This document shows, one piece after another, positions 1 through 6,420 of a DNA stretch of 14,775 nt. This DNA is from an uncultured Oscillibacter sp. GTDB lineage: Bacteria > Bacillota > Clostridia > Oscillospirales > Oscillospiraceae. The stretch covers positions 1-14,775 of the forward strand of contig CAJUBX010000060.1 in NCBI GenBank assembly GCA_910585165.1, given 5' to 3'. The number at the start of each line of letters is the position of its first letter. Positions within the stretch are counted from its first letter, which is position 1. A program made the position numbers and the translations under genes. The notes under the pieces were generated by a model. That model made no database searches. It had not been told where the DNA came from and saw only the letters and a program-made list of their open reading frames with translations.

Positions 1-1217
1 CCATTATTCCCGCCGCCCTGCTGGTGGACGGGGTCTGCCGCATTGAGAACATCCCGCAGATTTCCGACGTGACGCTGTGCCTCAGCATTCTCGGGCAGCT
101 GGGCGCGGGGGTCCGCAGCATTGACCGTCACACCGTGGAGGTGGACTGCCGCCATATCCATTCCACCCGCACCCCCTACGACCTGGCCCGCCGCATCCGG
201 GCGTCCACCTATTTCATCGGGGCCCTTCTGGGCCGCTTCGGCCAGGCGGAGGTGGCCCTGCCGGGGGGATGCAACTTCGGCGGCGTCCGGCCCATTGACC
301 AGCATATGAAGGGCTTCAACGCCTTGGGGGCCACCGTGGCGGTGGAGGGCGGCTTTATCCGGGCCACCGCCGGGGAGGAGCGGCTGAAGGGCGCCAGCAT
401 CTATCTGGATGTGGTGTCCGTGGGGGCCACCATGAACATCATGATGGCCGCCGTCATGGCGGAGGGCCGCACCGTCATTGAAAACGCCGCCAAGGAGCCC
501 CACATCGTGGACCTGGCCAACTTCCTCAACTCCATGGGGGCCAACATCCGGGGCGCGGGCACGGACACCATCAAGATCCGGGGAGTGGACCGTCTCCGGG
601 GCGGCAGCTACGCCATCATCCCCGACCAGATTGAGGCGGGCACCTACATGGCCGCCGCCGCCGCCGCCGGCGGGCAGATTCTGGTGAAGAACATCATCCC
701 CAAGCACATGGACTGCATCACCGCCAAGCTCCAGGAGTGCGGCGTGGAGGTGGAGGAGCACGAGGACACCCTCCTGGTCCGGCGGAACGCCCCGCTGCGC
801 CGGGCGAACATCAAGACCCTGCCCTATCCCGGCTTCCCCACGGACATGCAGCCCCAGATTACCACCGTCCTCTCCCTGGCCCAGGGGATTTCCCTGGTGA
901 CGGAGAGCGTGTGGTCCAGCCGTTACCGCTATGTGGACGAGCTCCGGCGCATGGGGGCCAACATCCAGGTGGACGACAAGACCGCCGTGGTGGAGGGCGT
1001 GGACCATCTGGTGGGCGCGCCCATCCAGGCGTCGGACCTGCGGGCGGGAGCCGCCCTGGTCATCGCCGCCCTGGCCGCCAGGGGGCAGAGCGAGATTTCC
1101 TGCGTCCATTACATTGAGCGGGGCTATGAGAATCTGGTGGAGAAGCTCCGGGGGCTGGGGGCCAACATCCGGGCCGTGGAGGAGCCGGAGGAGCGCCAGC
1201 GCCTGAACCTTGGCTGA
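1..1217 (+). CDS. murA: UDP-N-acetylglucosamine 1-carboxyvinyltransferase (MurA), 5'-partial
   Basis: MurA transfers enolpyruvate from PEP to UDP-GlcNAc, the first committed step of peptidoglycan synthesis in the cytoplasm. The reading frame is open from base 3 (reads IIPAALLVDG), so the true start lies outside the window; a GTG at 24 is only an internal codon. The missing part should be about 20 residues, including the family's Lys-Asn motif. Visible family signatures: the RASTYFIGALLGRFG stretch (about codons 59-73 from base 24); PGGCNFGGVRPID with the catalytic cysteine codon TGC at 270-272, so this is not the Asp variant associated with fosfomycin resistance; DQIEAGT; YPGFPTDMQPQ; and the C-terminal DLRAGAALV. 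The gene ends at TGA 1215-1217 and is followed at once by a hairpin terminator. Assignment is secure; whether it is the murA or murZ paralogue cannot be told from this window. Confidence 0.97.
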   Translation, partial: IIPAALLVDGVCRIENIPQISDVTLCLSILGQLGAGVRSIDRHTVEVDCRHIHSTRTPYDLARRIRASTYFIGALLGRFGQAEVALPGGCNFGGVRPIDQHMKGFNALGATVAVEGGFIRATAGEERLKGASIYLDVVSVGATMNIMMAAVMAEGRTVIENAAKEPHIVDLANFLNSMGANIRGAGTDTIKIRGVDRLRGGSYAIIPDQIEAGTYMAAAAAAGGQILVKNIIPKHMDCITAKLQECGVEVEEHEDTLLVRRNAPLRRANIKTLPYPGFPTDMQPQITTVLSLAQGISLVTESVWSSRYRYVDELRRMGANIQVDDKTAVVEGVDHLVGAPIQASDLRAGAALVIAALAARGQSEISCVHYIERGYENLVEKLRGLGANIRAVEEPEERQRLNLG

Positions 1218-1229
1218 CAAGGGAACTTT

Positions 1230-1270
1230 GCCGGGAGACGGAGGGAACGGCCCTTCCGCCTCCCGGCTTT
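1230..1270 (+). terminator. Rho-independent terminator after murA
   Basis: GCCGGGAG (1230-1237) pairs with CTCCCGGC (1260-1267), and CGGAGGG (1239-1245) pairs with CCCTTCCG (1251-1258) with one bulged base; the loop is AACGG. TTT follows at 1268-1270, a short U-tract, so read-through is possible. Only 20 bases separate it from the next start codon, and I see no promoter there. Confidence 0.75.
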
Positions 1271-1290
1271 AAGCGTTTGGGAGGAATTGT

Positions 1291-1557
1291 ATGGCGGATT
1301 TGACGAGCATGCGGAACATCGGCCGGGAGATGGCCCGGAAGCTGGCGGCGGCGGGCATTGCCTCGCCGGAGGAGCTGAAAAAGGCCGGGGCCAAGGAGGC
1401 CTTTTTCCGGCTGAAAACCCTGTACCCCGGCGTATGCCTGGTGCACCTGTACGCCCTGGAGGGCGCGGTGCGGGACGTGGAGTACAACGCCCTGCCCGAG
1501 GAGGTCAAGGCGGACTTGAAGGAGTTCAGCGGCGCTTTGAAGGGGGGAGAAGGATGA
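1291..1557 (+). CDS. TfoX/Sxy C-terminal domain protein
   Basis: An 88-residue protein that is essentially only the C-terminal domain of TfoX/Sxy, a helical domain resembling helix-hairpin-helix folds. The pattern is LTSMRNIGREMARKLAAAGI, then SPEELKKAGAKEAFFRLK, then YPGVCLVHLYALEGA. In gamma-proteobacteria TfoX/Sxy switches on competence genes, but stand-alone C-terminal copies in Firmicutes have no established role, so no competence function is claimed. The start is supported by GGGAGG at 1279-1284, six bases before ATG. Its last codons overlap the next gene (ATGA at 1554-1557), which points to translational coupling. It is the first gene of a four-gene unit ending with rlmH. Confidence 0.85.
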   Translation: MADLTSMRNIGREMARKLAAAGIASPEELKKAGAKEAFFRLKTLYPGVCLVHLYALEGAVRDVEYNALPEEVKADLKEFSGALKGGEG

Positions 1558-1943
1558 ACCGGGAGGAGCTGGAGCGCTATATTGCGCAGGTTTACTCTGC
1601 GGAGGCGGACTACCCCTGGGCGAAGTATCCGCGTTACGCGGTGTTCCGCCACAGCGGGAACCGCAAGTGGTTTGCGGCGGTGCTGGATATCACCTGGAAA
1701 CATCTTGGGCTGGCCGGAAGCGGCGGGGTGGATGTGCTGAATGTCAAGTGCGATCCCCTTCTGATCGGCTCCTTTCGGAAGGAGCCCGGAATTTTTCCGG
1801 GCTACCACATGAGCAAGGCCGCCTGGCTTTCCGCTGCGCTGGACGGCAGCGCGGCGGATGAGACCATCAAAGCGCTGCTGGATATGAGCTTCCATCTGAC
1901 CGCGCCGAAGCGCCCCAGGCGGAGAAAGGGGGAAACGGGGTGA
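1554..1943 (+). CDS. YjbR/MmcQ family protein
   Basis: A 129-residue protein of the MmcQ/YjbR family (CyaY-like fold, often annotated as DNA-binding). Family features seen: DYPWAKYPRYAVFRH near residues 20-34, NRKWFAAVLDI, VDVLNVKCDP, and the GYHMSKAAWLSAALDG stretch. The tail is basic (PKRPRRRKGE). The start chosen is ATG 1554, which overlaps the upstream stop by four bases and sits after GGGGGAGAAGG. The frame is open further upstream, but that part lies inside the previous gene. The stop TGA 1941-1943 overlaps the GTG start of the next gene. Biological role in this operon is unknown. Confidence 0.88.
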   Translation: MNREELERYIAQVYSAEADYPWAKYPRYAVFRHSGNRKWFAAVLDITWKHLGLAGSGGVDVLNVKCDPLLIGSFRKEPGIFPGYHMSKAAWLSAALDGSAADETIKALLDMSFHLTAPKRPRRRKGETG

Positions 1944-2734
1944 CAATGGTACATACCCTTGCCAGCGGCTCCTCCGGGAACGCGCTGGTTTTAAGCTGGG
2001 AGGGCGGGCACATTCTGGTGGACGCGGGAATCTCCTGCCGCCGCATCGCCCAGGGGCTGGAGGCGCTGGGCCTGGGCCTGCGGGACCTGGACGCGGTGCT
2101 GGTGACCCACACCCACTCGGACCACATCTCCGGCCTCCAGACCCTCCTCAAGCGCACGGACTGCCCCGTCTACGCCTCCGCCGGGGCGGGGCGGGACCTT
2201 CTGCGGCGGATGGTTCTGCTGGAGGACCGGCTGGAGGCGGCGGAGGGCCCGTTCTCCGTCAAGGACTGCGCCGTCACGCCCTTTCCCACCTCCCACGACG
2301 CCCCCGGCTCCCGGGGCTACCGCTTCGACACCCCGGACGGGGGCTTCGGACTGCTGACGGACAGCGGGGCCGTCACGGCGGAGGCGGCGGCGGTGCTCCC
2401 GGGCGTGGCCCTGGCGGTGCTGGAGGCCAACCACGACGTGGAGACCCTGCGCAGCGGCCCCTATCCCTATTTTCTGAAAGAGCGCATCCTGGGACCCTCC
2501 GGCCACCTGTGCAACGAGGACGCCGCCGCCTTTGCCGTCGCGCTGGCGGCGGCGGGGGCCCGGGAAATCGTCCTGGCCCACCTGAGCCGGGAGAACAACA
2601 CTCCCGCCATGGCCCTGGGGGCGGTGGAGGCGGCTCTGCGGGCCGCGGGACTCAGCCCCCGCCTCTCCGCCGCACCCAGGGACGGCCTTGGCGGGGCGTA
2701 TATGGTGGGAGGAGGAGCGGTATGCAGCGGATAA
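1940..2734 (+). CDS. Metallo-beta-lactamase-fold hydrolase, WalJ/YycJ type
   Basis: A 264-residue MBL-fold protein matching the WalJ/YycJ family in length and motifs. It opens with LASGSSGNALVL, then ILVDAGIS, then DLDAVLVTHTHSDHISGL, which carries the metal-binding HxHxDH motif (near residues 57-62). Later metal-ligand candidates are SHD (TSHDAPGSRGYRF), LLTDSG and the histidines in EANHD and AHLSREN. Family members are proposed to be nucleases that act on DNA ends; that is family knowledge, not seen here. The start is taken as GTG 1940, overlapping the upstream stop and about seven bases after AAGGGGG; ATG 1946 is an alternative that removes two residues. The 3' end overlaps rlmH by 13 bases, a pairing that is common in Firmicutes. 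Confidence 0.9.
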   Translation: MTMVHTLASGSSGNALVLSWEGGHILVDAGISCRRIAQGLEALGLGLRDLDAVLVTHTHSDHISGLQTLLKRTDCPVYASAGAGRDLLRRMVLLEDRLEAAEGPFSVKDCAVTPFPTSHDAPGSRGYRFDTPDGGFGLLTDSGAVTAEAAAVLPGVALAVLEANHDVETLRSGPYPYFLKERILGPSGHLCNEDAAAFAVALAAAGAREIVLAHLSRENNTPAMALGAVEAALRAAGLSPRLSAAPRDGLGGAYMVGGGAVCSG

Positions 2735-3216
2735 GCTTAATCTGCGTCGGGAAGCTGAAGGAGAAGTTTTACGCCCAGGCGGCGGCGGAGTACGCCAAGC
2801 GCCTCAGCCGCTTCTGCGCGCTGGAGATCGTCGAGATTGCGGAGGAACGCCTGCCGGAAAGCCCCTCCCCGGCCCAGATCGAAGCCGCCCTCTTGAAGGA
2901 GGCGGAGGCTGTCCGGCGCAGGATTCCCCCCTCCTCCCGGGTTATCGCCCTGTGCGTGGAGGGGCGGCTCCGCTCCAGCGGGGAGCTGGCCCGGACCATG
3001 GCCGCCTGGGCCAGCGGCGCGGAGCGGGGCCTTGAAAAGCGGCTGGTATTTTTGATCGGCGGCTCCTTCGGCCTCCACGAGTCTCTCAAAGCAGAGGCCT
3101 GGGGAAAGCTCTCCATGTCCCCCATGACCTTTCCCCACCACCTGGCGCGGGTGATGCTGCTGGAGCAGATTTACCGGGCCTGCCAGATTAACGCCGGGAC
3201 GAAGTACCATAAATGA
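2722..3216 (+). CDS. rlmH: 23S rRNA (pseudouridine1915-N3)-methyltransferase RlmH
   Basis: RlmH is a small SPOUT methyltransferase that methylates pseudouridine 1915 in helix 69 of 23S rRNA on the assembled 70S ribosome. The 164-residue protein is close to the usual ~155-160. Diagnostic features: the N-terminal ISLICVGKLKEKFY, the SAM-knot segment VFLIGGSFGLHES, and the C-terminal FPHHLARVMLLEQIYRACQI followed by NAGTKYHK. ATG 2722 is chosen because GGAGGAG lies at 2710-2716 and the protein then begins as the family does; the open frame upstream is inside the WalJ-type gene. It is the last gene of the overlapping unit. Confidence 0.96.
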   Translation: MQRISLICVGKLKEKFYAQAAAEYAKRLSRFCALEIVEIAEERLPESPSPAQIEAALLKEAEAVRRRIPPSSRVIALCVEGRLRSSGELARTMAAWASGAERGLEKRLVFLIGGSFGLHESLKAEAWGKLSMSPMTFPHHLARVMLLEQIYRACQINAGTKYHK

Positions 3217-3220
3217 CCCG

Positions 3221-3243
3221 CCTGGACCCCGGGAAAATTTTTT
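3221..3243 (+). terminator. Weak terminator after rlmH
   Basis: CCTGG (3221-3225) can pair with CCGGG (3229-3233) through one G-U pair and a three-base loop; AAAA and then TTTTTT (3238-3243) follow. The stem is short, so the call rests mainly on the U-tract and on the new promoter starting just downstream. Confidence 0.4.
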
Positions 3244-3250
3244 CAAAGTA

Positions 3251-3279
3251 TTGAAAGCAGGGGCCTTTTGTGATATCCT
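3251..3279 (+). promoter_or_regulatory. Sigma-A-type promoter of the gtr cluster
   Basis: TTGAAA (3251-3256) and TATCCT (3274-3279) are separated by exactly 17 bases, which predicts transcription starting near 3286 and a leader of about 115 nt before the gtrA start. The -35 matches consensus at five of six bases, the -10 at four of six. Confidence 0.6.
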
Positions 3280-3333
3280 TAATGCTTAATGAATCTTGGT
3301 AAATCCTGCGCGGCGTTGATTTTACAAAGAAGT

Positions 3334-3374
3334 CCGTTTTCATGCAGGGCGCGCTTTTTGAAAACGGGCCCTGC
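3334..3374 (+). repeat. Interleaved inverted repeats in the gtr leader
   Basis: Two perfect inverted repeats interlock: CCGTTTTC (3334-3341) with GAAAACGG (3360-3367), and GCAGGGC (3344-3350) with GCCCTGC (3368-3374). The order is a-b-a'-b', so each hairpin places one arm of the other in its loop and they exclude each other. A TTTTT run (3355-3359) lies between b and a'. This is the architecture of an attenuator or switching leader; no known riboswitch class is recognised. Confidence 0.5.
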
Positions 3375-3388
3375 CCGCCGCCTGGGCC

Positions 3389-3393
3389 GGAGG
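3389..3393 (+). promoter_or_regulatory. Ribosome-binding site deciding the gtrA start
   Basis: GGAGG at 3389-3393 is six bases before ATG 3400. It lies inside the palindrome GGAGGCCTCC (3389-3398) and inside GGCC-GGA-GGCC (3385-3395), so local folding could mask it. Confidence 0.65.
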
Positions 3394-3399
3394 CCTCCT

Positions 3400-3816
3400 A
3401 TGAAAGAGAAGATATGGGCGCTTATGATAAAACGCCGGGAACAAATCGCCTATCTGATTGTGGGCTGCCTGACCACGCTGGTCAACTACGCGGTTTTCGC
3501 GCTTTTGGCAAACGCCGCCGGGCTTCACTACCTGGCCGGGAATATCGCCGCCTGGGTTGCGGCCGTCATTTTCTCCTATTTTGCCAACGGCAAATGGGTC
3601 TACCGCACGGATTCCCGCCGGAGCGTGGGGGAGGCCGCCTCCTTTGTGGCCTCCCGGCTGTTCTCCCTGGGGCTGGAGACGGCGCTGCTGTTTTTGCTGG
3701 TGGATGTGCTTCACGCCGGCAAGATGGAGGCGAAGCTGCTGGTGGCGGTATTGGTGGTGGTCGTCAACTATTTGACGGGCCTTTTGGTATTCAAACGTGG
3801 GAAAGGAGCGCCTTGA
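3400..3816 (+). CDS. GtrA-family membrane protein (probable lipid-linked sugar flippase)
   Basis: A 138-residue protein with four hydrophobic segments, the GtrA family layout: about residues 13-35, 42-62, 80-101 and 107-128. The loop after the second segment reads FANGKWVY, the family's N-K-x-W-like motif. GtrA proteins are proposed to move undecaprenyl-phosphate-glucose across the membrane so that an outer-face transferase can use it. ATG 3400 is preferred over an upstream in-frame ATG at 3289, which would add 37 residues of non-membrane sequence covering the structured leader and has no good ribosome site. The gene is four bases upstream of a GT2 gene, the usual gtrA-gtrB arrangement. Confidence 0.88.
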   Translation: MKEKIWALMIKRREQIAYLIVGCLTTLVNYAVFALLANAAGLHYLAGNIAAWVAAVIFSYFANGKWVYRTDSRRSVGEAASFVASRLFSLGLETALLFLLVDVLHAGKMEAKLLVAVLVVVVNYLTGLLVFKRGKGAP

Positions 3817-3819
3817 GCT

Positions 3820-4752
3820 ATGCTGTCCGTTGTGGTGCCCGCCTATAACGAGGCGGGCGCGGTTTTGCCCGCCGCCCGGAGCATCGGTGAAATCCTCCGG
3901 GGCGAGGGGATTCCCTACGAGCTGATTTTTGTGGACGACGGGTCCTCCGACGCCACCTGGGAGGAGATCGCGCTGGCCGCGGAGCAGGACTCCGCCGTCC
4001 GGGGCGTCGGCTTTTCCCGGAACTTCGGGAAGGAGGCGGCCATTTTTGCCGGGCTGGAGGCCGCCGCCGGGGACTGCTGCGCGGTGATGGACTGCGACTT
4101 GCAGCACCCGCCGGAAAAGCTGCCGGAGATGTACGCCCTCTGGCGGCAGGGCTTTGAGGTTATCCACGGCGTGAAGGCGGACCGGGGCCGGGAAAGCGGC
4201 TTTCACGGCTTTGCCGCCAAGAGCTTTTATAAGATCATGAGCCGGGCCGTGGGCATCGACATGTCCCGGGCCTCGGATTTCAAGCTGATGGACCGCCGGG
4301 TGGTGGATACGCTTTTGGCCCTGTCGGAGCACAAGACCTTCTTCCGGGCCCTGGCGGCCTGGGTGGGCTTCCGCACGGCGGAGGTGGAGTTCTGCGTGGA
4401 GGAACGGACGGTAGGCGGCACCCACTGGTCCGGCGCGTCGCTGTTCCGCTACGCGGTTTCCAACATCGCCTCCTACTCCTCCGCGCCCATGCAGGCCGTC
4501 ACGGTGCTGGGCGTGCTGATGCTGCTGGTGTCCCTGGTGCTGGGGGCGCAGACGCTGTTCAACTGGGCCCGGGGCGGGGCGGCGGACGGCTTTACCACGG
4601 TGATCATTTTGATGCTGCTGATTGGAAGCATCCTGATGATCAGCCTTGGCATCATCGGCTACTACATCGCGCAGATTTTTGTGGAGGTAAAGGCCCGGCC
4701 CCGCTATCTTGTGGCCCGGTGCTGCGGAGGAAAGAAGGGGGAGAAACCATGA
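3820..4752 (+). CDS. GT2 glycosyltransferase, GtrB/polyprenyl-phosphate sugar transferase type
   Basis: A 310-residue family 2 glycosyltransferase. The catalytic part has LSVVVPAYNEAG at the N-terminus, VDDGSSD (38-44), and MDCDLQHPPEKLPEM with D91/D93 as the expected metal-binding DxD. Two transmembrane segments follow (about 223-246 and 260-286), as in GtrB and dolichol-phosphate-mannose-synthase-like enzymes that load glucose or another hexose onto undecaprenyl phosphate. The donor sugar cannot be read from sequence. AAGGAG at 3803-3808 supports the ATG. The stop overlaps the next gene's ATG (ATGA, 4749-4752), so the membrane transferase downstream is translationally coupled. Confidence 0.92.
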   Translation: MLSVVVPAYNEAGAVLPAARSIGEILRGEGIPYELIFVDDGSSDATWEEIALAAEQDSAVRGVGFSRNFGKEAAIFAGLEAAAGDCCAVMDCDLQHPPEKLPEMYALWRQGFEVIHGVKADRGRESGFHGFAAKSFYKIMSRAVGIDMSRASDFKLMDRRVVDTLLALSEHKTFFRALAAWVGFRTAEVEFCVEERTVGGTHWSGASLFRYAVSNIASYSSAPMQAVTVLGVLMLLVSLVLGAQTLFNWARGGAADGFTTVIILMLLIGSILMISLGIIGYYIAQIFVEVKARPRYLVARCCGGKKGEKP

Positions 4753-6320
4753 GAAAGGGCTTTGCGCCTGCGGCGCTGAAAAGTCCCGACGAGTGCCTGG
4801 AGCGGCTCTCAGCGCGCGTCCCGGGCTATATCCGGCTGACCTTCCTCTCCGCCGTGGTCCTGGGTTTGGCGGCACACCTCTATATGTTCGTCAACAAGCT
4901 GCCGAACCACGATGATATCGGGCACCTCTTTTCCTCAAATTACGGCGTGGCCTCCGGGCGCTGGCTGCTGCCGCAGGTCCTGCGTTTGGACGGCGCATTC
5001 AGCATCCCCTGGATGATTGGGCTTCTTTCCGTCTTGTGCCTGGCGGGGACGGCGTGCCTTACCGTGTCTCTGCTGCGCATCCGCCGTCCTTTGGGATGCG
5101 TCGCGGCTGCGGCCCTCATGGTGACGTTCCCTACCGTAACCGCCACCTTCACGTATATGTTCACGGCGGACGGTTATTTCCTCAGCCTGCTGCTGTCCGC
5201 GTTTGGCGCGTACGCGGCCGTGCGGTGGCGGTGGGGGAGCCTCCTGGGCGCCGCCGCCATCACCCTTTCCATGGGAATCTACCAGAGCTACCTCAGCACG
5301 GCGGCGGCCCTCATGGTGGGCGCACTGCTGTTCGAGACCTTGGACGGGGACAAAACCTTCCGGCAGCTGTTCCTCCGGGGGCTCCGCCTCTTGGCGGTCT
5401 TAGCGGCCGCCGTGGCGGCTTACATGGTAATTGTCCGTATCACCACCCGGCAGGTGGCCCTGGTGGACTATATGGGCATCTCCGAAATGGGGAAGATCTC
5501 CTTGAAGGAGCTGCCGCAGCTGCTGCTGAAAAGCTACGGAAGATATGTCACGTTCTTCCTGCAAGACACCGGGGGATACCATTTCAGAGCTTTGAAGTAT
5601 GCGTTCGTCCTCACCGCGCTGTGCACCGCCGCATTAGGCGTGCTGCTGCTGCGGGAGCGGCGCTTGGGTCCGGCCCGGACGGCTTTGGCCGTGGCGCTGG
5701 CCATCGTGTATCCGCTGGCGGGGAACCTGATTTATATCATGGTTCCTGGCGGCAATATCCATACCCTGATGATCTATGGGCTGGTGTATACCCTGATCGT
5801 CCCGGTCTCCCTGGTCAGCTATATGGGGGCGGACCTGGGGAAGCTCCGCTCCTTCCAGGCGGCCGCAAGCTGGGTGATTCTCCTGACGGTGATGCTGACG
5901 GCGTATTCCTATGCGCTGACCGCCAATACGGCTTATTTGAAGATTGACCTCAGCATGCGCCAATGCGTCGCTTATTCCACCCGCCTGCTGGATAAGATCG
6001 AATCCTGCGACGGATACCGCCAGGGGATGCCCGTTGTCCTGCTGGGCAGCGGGGTGAAGGAGGAGGCCCTCTCCCCCACCCCGCAGATGGACAATGTCCA
6101 TATGATAGGCGTTTTCAATCTGGGGGACTTCCGCACCTCGTACACCTATGGCCATTTCCTGCGCTACTACCTGGGCTTTACCGGAGAAGTATACCTCGGC
6201 GGCAGCGAGGAGGCCAAGGCCCTGGAGGCGCTCCCCAGCGTGCGCTCCATGCCCTTGTACCCGGAGATCGGCAGCGTGCAGGTGATCGACGGAATGGCGG
6301 CAGTAAAGCTGAATGGCTGA
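4749..6320 (+). CDS. GtrII-type glucosyltransferase-domain membrane protein, full-length copy
   Basis: A 523-residue polytopic membrane protein resembling the Pfam glucosyl-transferase GtrII family, the outer-face enzyme of GtrA/GtrB/GtrII systems that decorates surface polymers. The first membrane segment (about 29-48) is followed by NHDD (53-56) and SGRW (69-72), a conserved acidic loop likely to be catalytic. Further hydrophobic segments lie near 88-108, 116-133, 142-158, 165-195, 213-231, 283-302, 310-331, 340-359 and 372-392. The segment near 165-195 contains SMGIYQSYLS. A soluble C-terminal part of about 130 residues begins with LKIDLSMRQC. ATG 4749 overlaps the GT2 stop; the earlier in-frame start at 4719 lies inside the GT2 gene. 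The acceptor polymer is unknown. The next gene is a diverged, shorter copy. Confidence 0.8.
   Translation: MRKGFAPAALKSPDECLERLSARVPGYIRLTFLSAVVLGLAAHLYMFVNKLPNHDDIGHLFSSNYGVASGRWLLPQVLRLDGAFSIPWMIGLLSVLCLAGTACLTVSLLRIRRPLGCVAAAALMVTFPTVTATFTYMFTADGYFLSLLLSAFGAYAAVRWRWGSLLGAAAITLSMGIYQSYLSTAAALMVGALLFETLDGDKTFRQLFLRGLRLLAVLAAAVAAYMVIVRITTRQVALVDYMGISEMGKISLKELPQLLLKSYGRYVTFFLQDTGGYHFRALKYAFVLTALCTAALGVLLLRERRLGPARTALAVALAIVYPLAGNLIYIMVPGGNIHTLMIYGLVYTLIVPVSLVSYMGADLGKLRSFQAAASWVILLTVMLTAYSYALTANTAYLKIDLSMRQCVAYSTRLLDKIESCDGYRQGMPVVLLGSGVKEEALSPTPQMDNVHMIGVFNLGDFRTSYTYGHFLRYYLGFTGEVYLGGSEEAKALEALPSVRSMPLYPEIGSVQVIDGMAAVKLNG
4791..4898 (+). repeat. Near-identical 108-bp block, copy A
   Basis: This block at the 5' end of the first GtrII-type gene differs from 6463-6570 at only three bases by hand alignment: CGG/CGT, CTC/CTT and GTC/GCC codons. 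Sequence before and after the block is far more diverged. It encodes residues 15-50, including the first membrane segment. Confidence 0.85.
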
Positions 6321-6377
6321 GGCCGCCGGGGCGCCCGGTTTTCCTGGGCAGCCGCACCGGATTTTTATGGAAGCAAA

Positions 6378-6392
6378 GGCCGGGGCCCGGCC
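6378..6392. repeat. Perfect palindrome between the GtrII paralogues
   Basis: GGCCGGG (6378-6384), one base, then CCCGGCC (6386-6392), in the 100-base gap between the two paralogues. No U-tract follows, so it is not a classical terminator; it could be an mRNA processing or stability structure. I found no convincing promoter in this gap. Confidence 0.4.
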
Positions 6393-6420
6393 CCGCGCAG
6401 ATAAAGAAGGGGGAAGAAGC

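Noticed and set aside
1291..1557. TfoX-type gene as evidence of a competence system
   Set aside because: Only the C-terminal domain is present and no competence gene is nearby; such stand-alone domains are common in Firmicutes without a known competence role.
3334..3374. H-type pseudoknot in the gtr leader
   Set aside because: The a-b-a'-b' order fits on paper, but no base separates a' from b', so nothing can span the 8-bp first stem. Mutually exclusive hairpins are more likely.
3340..4875. A 511-residue minus-strand ORF opposite gtrA and the GT2 gene, and a similar one at 6481-8067
   Set aside because: Both are GC-driven shadow frames. Their shared PGPRRRGRS-type peptides merely reflect the repeated 108-bp block, and the second runs through the tRNA gene.
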